From assembly GCA_021798395.1 (NCBI GenBank), contig JAJZHS010000099.1, positions 1 to 8,204 on the forward strand: a DNA stretch of 8,204 nucleotides. Reading direction: 5' to 3'. The notes beneath the pieces were generated by a model, which ran no database searches, was not told where the DNA came from, and worked only from the letters and a program-made list of their open reading frames with translations. Within the stretch, counting starts at the first letter, position 1. Each line of letters opens with the position of its first letter. The position numbers were made by a program, and so were the translations under genes. Origin of the DNA: Pseudomonadota bacterium (GTDB lineage: Bacteria; Pseudomonadota; Gammaproteobacteria; Burkholderiales; Burkholderiaceae_C). Of the stretch, positions 4,841 to 8,204 are shown piece after piece.

Positions 4841-7800
4841 ATGACCGATCTTCCTCAGTCCCAGACCATGCACCGGTGGCTGCACGCGCTGGCGCGTTCA
4901 CCGATGCTCGTGCGCGCGGCGCTGCTCGCGCCCTGGTTGGCGGTCGCCGTGCTCGGCGCCGGCGTGCTGCGCCATGGCGCAACGGCGGTGCGTCACGACG
5001 TCGACGCGGCCGCGCGCACACAGGCGATCGCGCTGGCGCAGATCGTCGCCGGCCGGCTCGACACCCAGTACCGCGAGCTGCAGTTCGCCGGGGTTGCGCT
5101 GCTCGGCCCGCATGGCGACCCGCGCGATCCGGGCGCGAACACGGCGCGCGCGCTGCGCGACTTCAGCGCGCTGCATCCGAACCTGTACGCCTTCAACGTG
5201 CAAAGCGCCGACGGCGACAGCATCGTCTGGTCGACCCATCGGCAAAGTCAGCGGCCGATCACCGATGTCCGCGGGTTCACCGCGCTGCCGGCGCAGCGCG
5301 ATTTCCTGCTCGGGCGCGAGCGCCTGGCGGCGCGCGCGTTGCAGGCGTCGACGACGTCGGCGCGCGCGTCGCCCAGCGGCCATGTGATCACCATGCGGGT
5401 GCGCGTTCGCGCCGCCGACGGCCGCACGCGCTTTTTCGTCGGCTCGCCGTACCGGATCGAGGATCTGCTGCGCACCGACGCGCTGCGTGGCTCGCCGTGG
5501 CGGATGCGCGTCGTCGACCTCAGGGACGGGTCGACCCTCGGCGTGGTCGACTCCCGCGGTGTGCACTTCGGCGGCCGCGGCGCGCTGCCGGCGCGCGCGT
5601 CGGGAGTCGCCGTGGCGGTGCCGGGCTTTCCGCTGGAGGTTCGCGCCGCGGCGCCGGCGGCCTACGTCGCTGCGCTGCAACGCGCCGCGCTGGCGCCGCT
5701 GGCGTGGTGGATCGGCGCGCTGCTCGCGGTGCTCGGCGCGTCGAGCGGATTCGTCGCGCTGCTGTTGCGCCGGCTGGCCGCGCGCAACGTTGCGCTCGAT
5801 CGTGCGTCGACCTTGCTCGCGCGCTTCGGCGAATTGCAGTCCTTCCTTGCCCAGGTCAACCAGGCCGCGGCCCGGCTCGAGGACGAAGCCGCGTTCGTCG
5901 ACGCGGTGTGCCGCTTCGCGGTCGACGAGGGCCGCCTGGTGCTGGCCTTCGTCGGCCGCCCGCGCGCCGACGGCACGCTCGCGTTCATCGCCGCGGCCGG
6001 CCAGACCGACTACGTCGACGGCTTGCTGATCTCGATCTCGCCCGACGTCGCCGAAGGTCGCGGACCCGCGGGGCGCGCCTGGCGCGAAGGCCGCGCCTTC
6101 TTCAACACGAGCTTCGCGTCGGCACCTCTGGCACCGTGGCACGAACGCGCCGCGCGCTACGGGCTGCAGGCCAGCGCCGCGCTGCCGATCCGGCGCGACG
6201 ACGCGAGCTGGGGCGTGCTGATCCTGTGCCGCGGTGACGACGTCGCGTTCGACCCGCCGATGCAGCGCTTGCTGCTCGAACTGGCCGACGATGTCGGGCA
6301 CGGGCTCGACCGCATCGCGCACCGACAGCGGCTGCGCCTGCTCGATACCGCGGTCGGCGCGCTGTCGGACGGCTTGGCGATCGCCGACGCCGGGCGCCGG
6401 CTGATTTTCGTCAATGCCGCGTTCACGACGATCTCGGGCTATGGCGCCGACGAAGTGCTCGGGCGCAGCGCCGCGCTGCTGCAAGGCCCGGACACCGATC
6501 CCGCGCTCGTCGCGCGCATCGGCGCTGCGCTGCGCGACGGGCGCAGTTTCGACGGCGAACTGCTGAACCGGCGGCGCGACGGCGCACCGTTCTGGAACCA
6601 CCTGCACATCGATCCGGTGCGCGACGCGCAAGGCCACCTGACGCATTTCATCGGCATCCAGCACGATGCCAGCCGCGAACGCGAAGCGCTGGACCTGCAG
6701 AACGCGCTGCTCGAGAACACGCGCTCGGGCATCCTGATCGGACGCCGGCGCGTCATCGTTGCAAGCAACGCGACGATGACGCGCATGCTCGGGCGCGGCC
6801 CGAACGAGCTGGCAGGCTGCGATGGGCGGGTGCTGTACGCGGACGACGCCGAATTCACGCGCGTCGGCGCGATCTACGCGGAACTGCACGCGCAGGGCTG
6901 GGCCGAACTGACCGGAGCGCGGCTGCAGCGTGTCGACGGCACCACGCTGCTGTGCGACCTCCACGGCCGACTGCTGTCGGACGGCGTGACGTCGGTGTGG
7001 ACCTTCGTCGACGTCACCGCGCGTGAGGCGCAGGCCCGCCAGCTGCAACGCGCGCAGCGCGTGTACCGCGCGCTGCTCGCCGCCGCCGACGCGCTGCTGC
7101 AAAGCTCCCACGACGCCGACATGATCGAACGGCTGTGCGCCAGCCTGGTCGAAGGCACCGAGTTCAGCGCGGTGTGGCTGGCGCGCCCCGACGCGAACGC
7201 GACGTTCCACCCCCTCGGCCGCGCCAGCGCGATGCACGAGGATCTGGGCTTCCTCGACTCGCTGCAGGTCTCGACCGACGACGCCAACGCGCTGATCGCG
7301 CGCGCCTGGCGGGCACGGGCCAGTGCCTACCACCACGACAACCTCGGCGCGCAGCGCGACGCCGCCTACGCCGCCGACCTGCGGCGCCTGCGCTGGGCCG
7401 CTGCGCTGGCGGTTCCGGTGCTGCGCGCGCAGCAGATCTGGGCTGTACTGGTCTTCACCGCGGCGGATGCCGCGCGCTTCGACGACACGACGCGCAGCGC
7501 CTGCGAACAGGTCGCGGCGCTGCTCGGCCACGGGCTTGACGAGGCCGACCGCAAGACCGCGCTGCACACGCTGCAGAACACCGAGCGCCAGCGCGCGCGC
7601 ACCGACGCGCTGACCGGCCTGCCGAACCGCCTAGCGCTCGACGAATACCTGCCCGGCGCGCTGGCGCGCGCCGCCCGGAGCGACGCGGTGGTCGCCGTCG
7701 GGCTGCTCGACCTCGACGACTTCAAGCCGGTCAACGACACCTACGGCCACGCCGCCGGCGACACGCTGCTGCGCGCGTTCGCGCAGGCGCTGCGCGCGCG

Positions 7801-8204
7801 CATGCGGCGCGGCGACTTCCTGGCGCGCATCGGCGGCGACGAGTTCGTCGTCGTGTCGGAGAACCTCGACCGCGAACGCTACCTCGACGAGCTCGGCGTC
7901 GCGCTGCAGCGGCTGCACGAGGCGGTGGGCGCCGCGTTCGATCTCGGCGACGGGTGCCGCGCACAGGTCGGGATGACGATGGGTGTCGCGTGCTTCCCGG
8001 TCGAAGCCACCGAACCCGACACCCTGCTGCGACTGGCCGACGCGGCAATGTACGCCAGCAAGGTGCACAAGCTCGACCGCGCGAGCTGGTGGCGCATCGG
8101 CACGAGCGTCGATGAGGACGCCCGCGAGACCGCGTTCGATCTGTTCGGCGACGAAGCCGACGCACTGCTCGGGTCGCTCGACGCGGCGCCGCTCGAGGAA
8201 CTCG
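4841..8204 (+). CDS. membrane multi-sensor diguanylate cyclase (Cache-GAF-PAS-PAS-GAF-GGDEF), 3' end outside window
   Basis: At least 1121 residues, open to the window edge. It makes cyclic di-GMP from two GTP in response to several inputs. Layout: TM1 about residues 22-42; a periplasmic region about 43-282 resembling a Cache sensor; TM2 about 284-312; GAF1 about 330-490 (GPAGRAWREGR); a LOV-like PAS 500-612 (FVNAAFTTISGY, GRSAALLQG at 541-549, FWN, FIGIQHD); a second PAS about 617-728 (GRVLYADDAEF); GAF2 about 741-905; GGDEF from 921 (TDALTGLPNR). The cyclase looks active: DLDDFK with metal ligand D957, and GGDEF at 998-1002. R989-x-x-D992, five residues before GGDEF, is the inhibitory c-di-GMP site. 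After about residue 1085 an acidic extension (DLFGDEADALLGSLD) suggests another domain beyond the window. ATG 4841-4843 is chosen as the first in-frame start leading into TM1; no Shine-Dalgarno is visible, and ATG 4868-4870 is an alternative. Confidence 0.92.
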   Translation, partial: MTDLPQSQTMHRWLHALARSPMLVRAALLAPWLAVAVLGAGVLRHGATAVRHDVDAAARTQAIALAQIVAGRLDTQYRELQFAGVALLGPHGDPRDPGANTARALRDFSALHPNLYAFNVQSADGDSIVWSTHRQSQRPITDVRGFTALPAQRDFLLGRERLAARALQASTTSARASPSGHVITMRVRVRAADGRTRFFVGSPYRIEDLLRTDALRGSPWRMRVVDLRDGSTLGVVDSRGVHFGGRGALPARASGVAVAVPGFPLEVRAAAPAAYVAALQRAALAPLAWWIGALLAVLGASSGFVALLLRRLAARNVALDRASTLLARFGELQSFLAQVNQAAARLEDEAAFVDAVCRFAVDEGRLVLAFVGRPRADGTLAFIAAAGQTDYVDGLLISISPDVAEGRGPAGRAWREGRAFFNTSFASAPLAPWHERAARYGLQASAALPIRRDDASWGVLILCRGDDVAFDPPMQRLLLELADDVGHGLDRIAHRQRLRLLDTAVGALSDGLAIADAGRRLIFVNAAFTTISGYGADEVLGRSAALLQGPDTDPALVARIGAALRDGRSFDGELLNRRRDGAPFWNHLHIDPVRDAQGHLTHFIGIQHDASREREALDLQNALLENTRSGILIGRRRVIVASNATMTRMLGRGPNELAGCDGRVLYADDAEFTRVGAIYAELHAQGWAELTGARLQRVDGTTLLCDLHGRLLSDGVTSVWTFVDVTAREAQARQLQRAQRVYRALLAAADALLQSSHDADMIERLCASLVEGTEFSAVWLARPDANATFHPLGRASAMHEDLGFLDSLQVSTDDANALIARAWRARASAYHHDNLGAQRDAAYAADLRRLRWAAALAVPVLRAQQIWAVLVFTAADAARFDDTTRSACEQVAALLGHGLDEADRKTALHTLQNTERQRARTDALTGLPNRLALDEYLPGALARAARSDAVVAVGLLDLDDFKPVNDTYGHAAGDTLLRAFAQALRARMRRGDFLARIGGDEFVVVSENLDRERYLDELGVALQRLHEAVGAAFDLGDGCRAQVGMTMGVACFPVEATEPDTLLRLADAAMYASKVHKLDRASWWRIGTSVDEDARETAFDLFGDEADALLGSLDAAPLEEL

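Noticed and set aside
4717..6237. A 506-codon + strand frame overlapping the cyclase
   Set aside because: Arginine- and alanine-rich with no domain; it is a shifted reading of the cyclase gene, which occupies the next frame with clear family motifs.
4898..7567. An 889-codon open frame on the minus strand opposite the cyclase gene
   Set aside because: Composition is dominated by Arg, Ala, Gln and Val with no recognisable domain, and it mirrors the third-position GC of the + strand gene. It is the usual antisense artefact in very GC-rich coding DNA, while the + strand reads as TM, GAF, PAS and GGDEF domains.

Overview
The window comes from a GC-rich proteobacterium. The order pheT, ihfA, MerR-type regulator, tRNA-Pro is a housekeeping block known from beta- and gammaproteobacteria. 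The wording of the IhfA and MerR proteins (for example FSQLRPMKRRGNRRYYQHHE in MerR) looks more betaproteobacterial to me. That placement is an impression from memory, not a search result.

Left part (1-2390): a conserved core on the + strand. It starts inside pheT (phenylalanyl-tRNA synthetase beta chain), runs 25 bp later into ihfA (IHF alpha), 24 bp later into a small MerR-like regulator, and then into tRNA-Pro(GGG). The tRNA appears to have its own extended -10 promoter overlapping the regulator's stop codon, and a hairpin-plus-T-tract terminator.

Middle part (2390-4840): a patchwork of small and damaged pieces behind the tRNA. It holds short direct repeats, a small very basic protein on the minus strand with a structured leader, a previously hidden relic of a DksA-type protein (minus strand), an intact 1-Cys peroxiredoxin (+), and an orphan HVO_A0114-family regulator on the minus strand with an operator-like palindrome at its start. 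It ends in about 500 bp with an 87-codon open but startless minus-strand frame. This layout fits a stretch of repeated insertion and decay next to a tRNA gene.

Right part (4841-8204): one very long + strand gene that leaves the window. It encodes a membrane-bound, multi-sensor diguanylate cyclase: TM, periplasmic Cache-like sensor, TM, GAF, LOV-like PAS without the photoactive cysteine, PAS, GAF, and GGDEF with active site and RxxD inhibitory site intact, followed by a C-terminal extension of unknown type.

I see no CRISPR array, no intact transposase or integrase and no recognisable new multi-gene system. The most interesting items are the LOV-like domain lacking its cysteine, the structured leader of the small basic protein, and the DksA relic.
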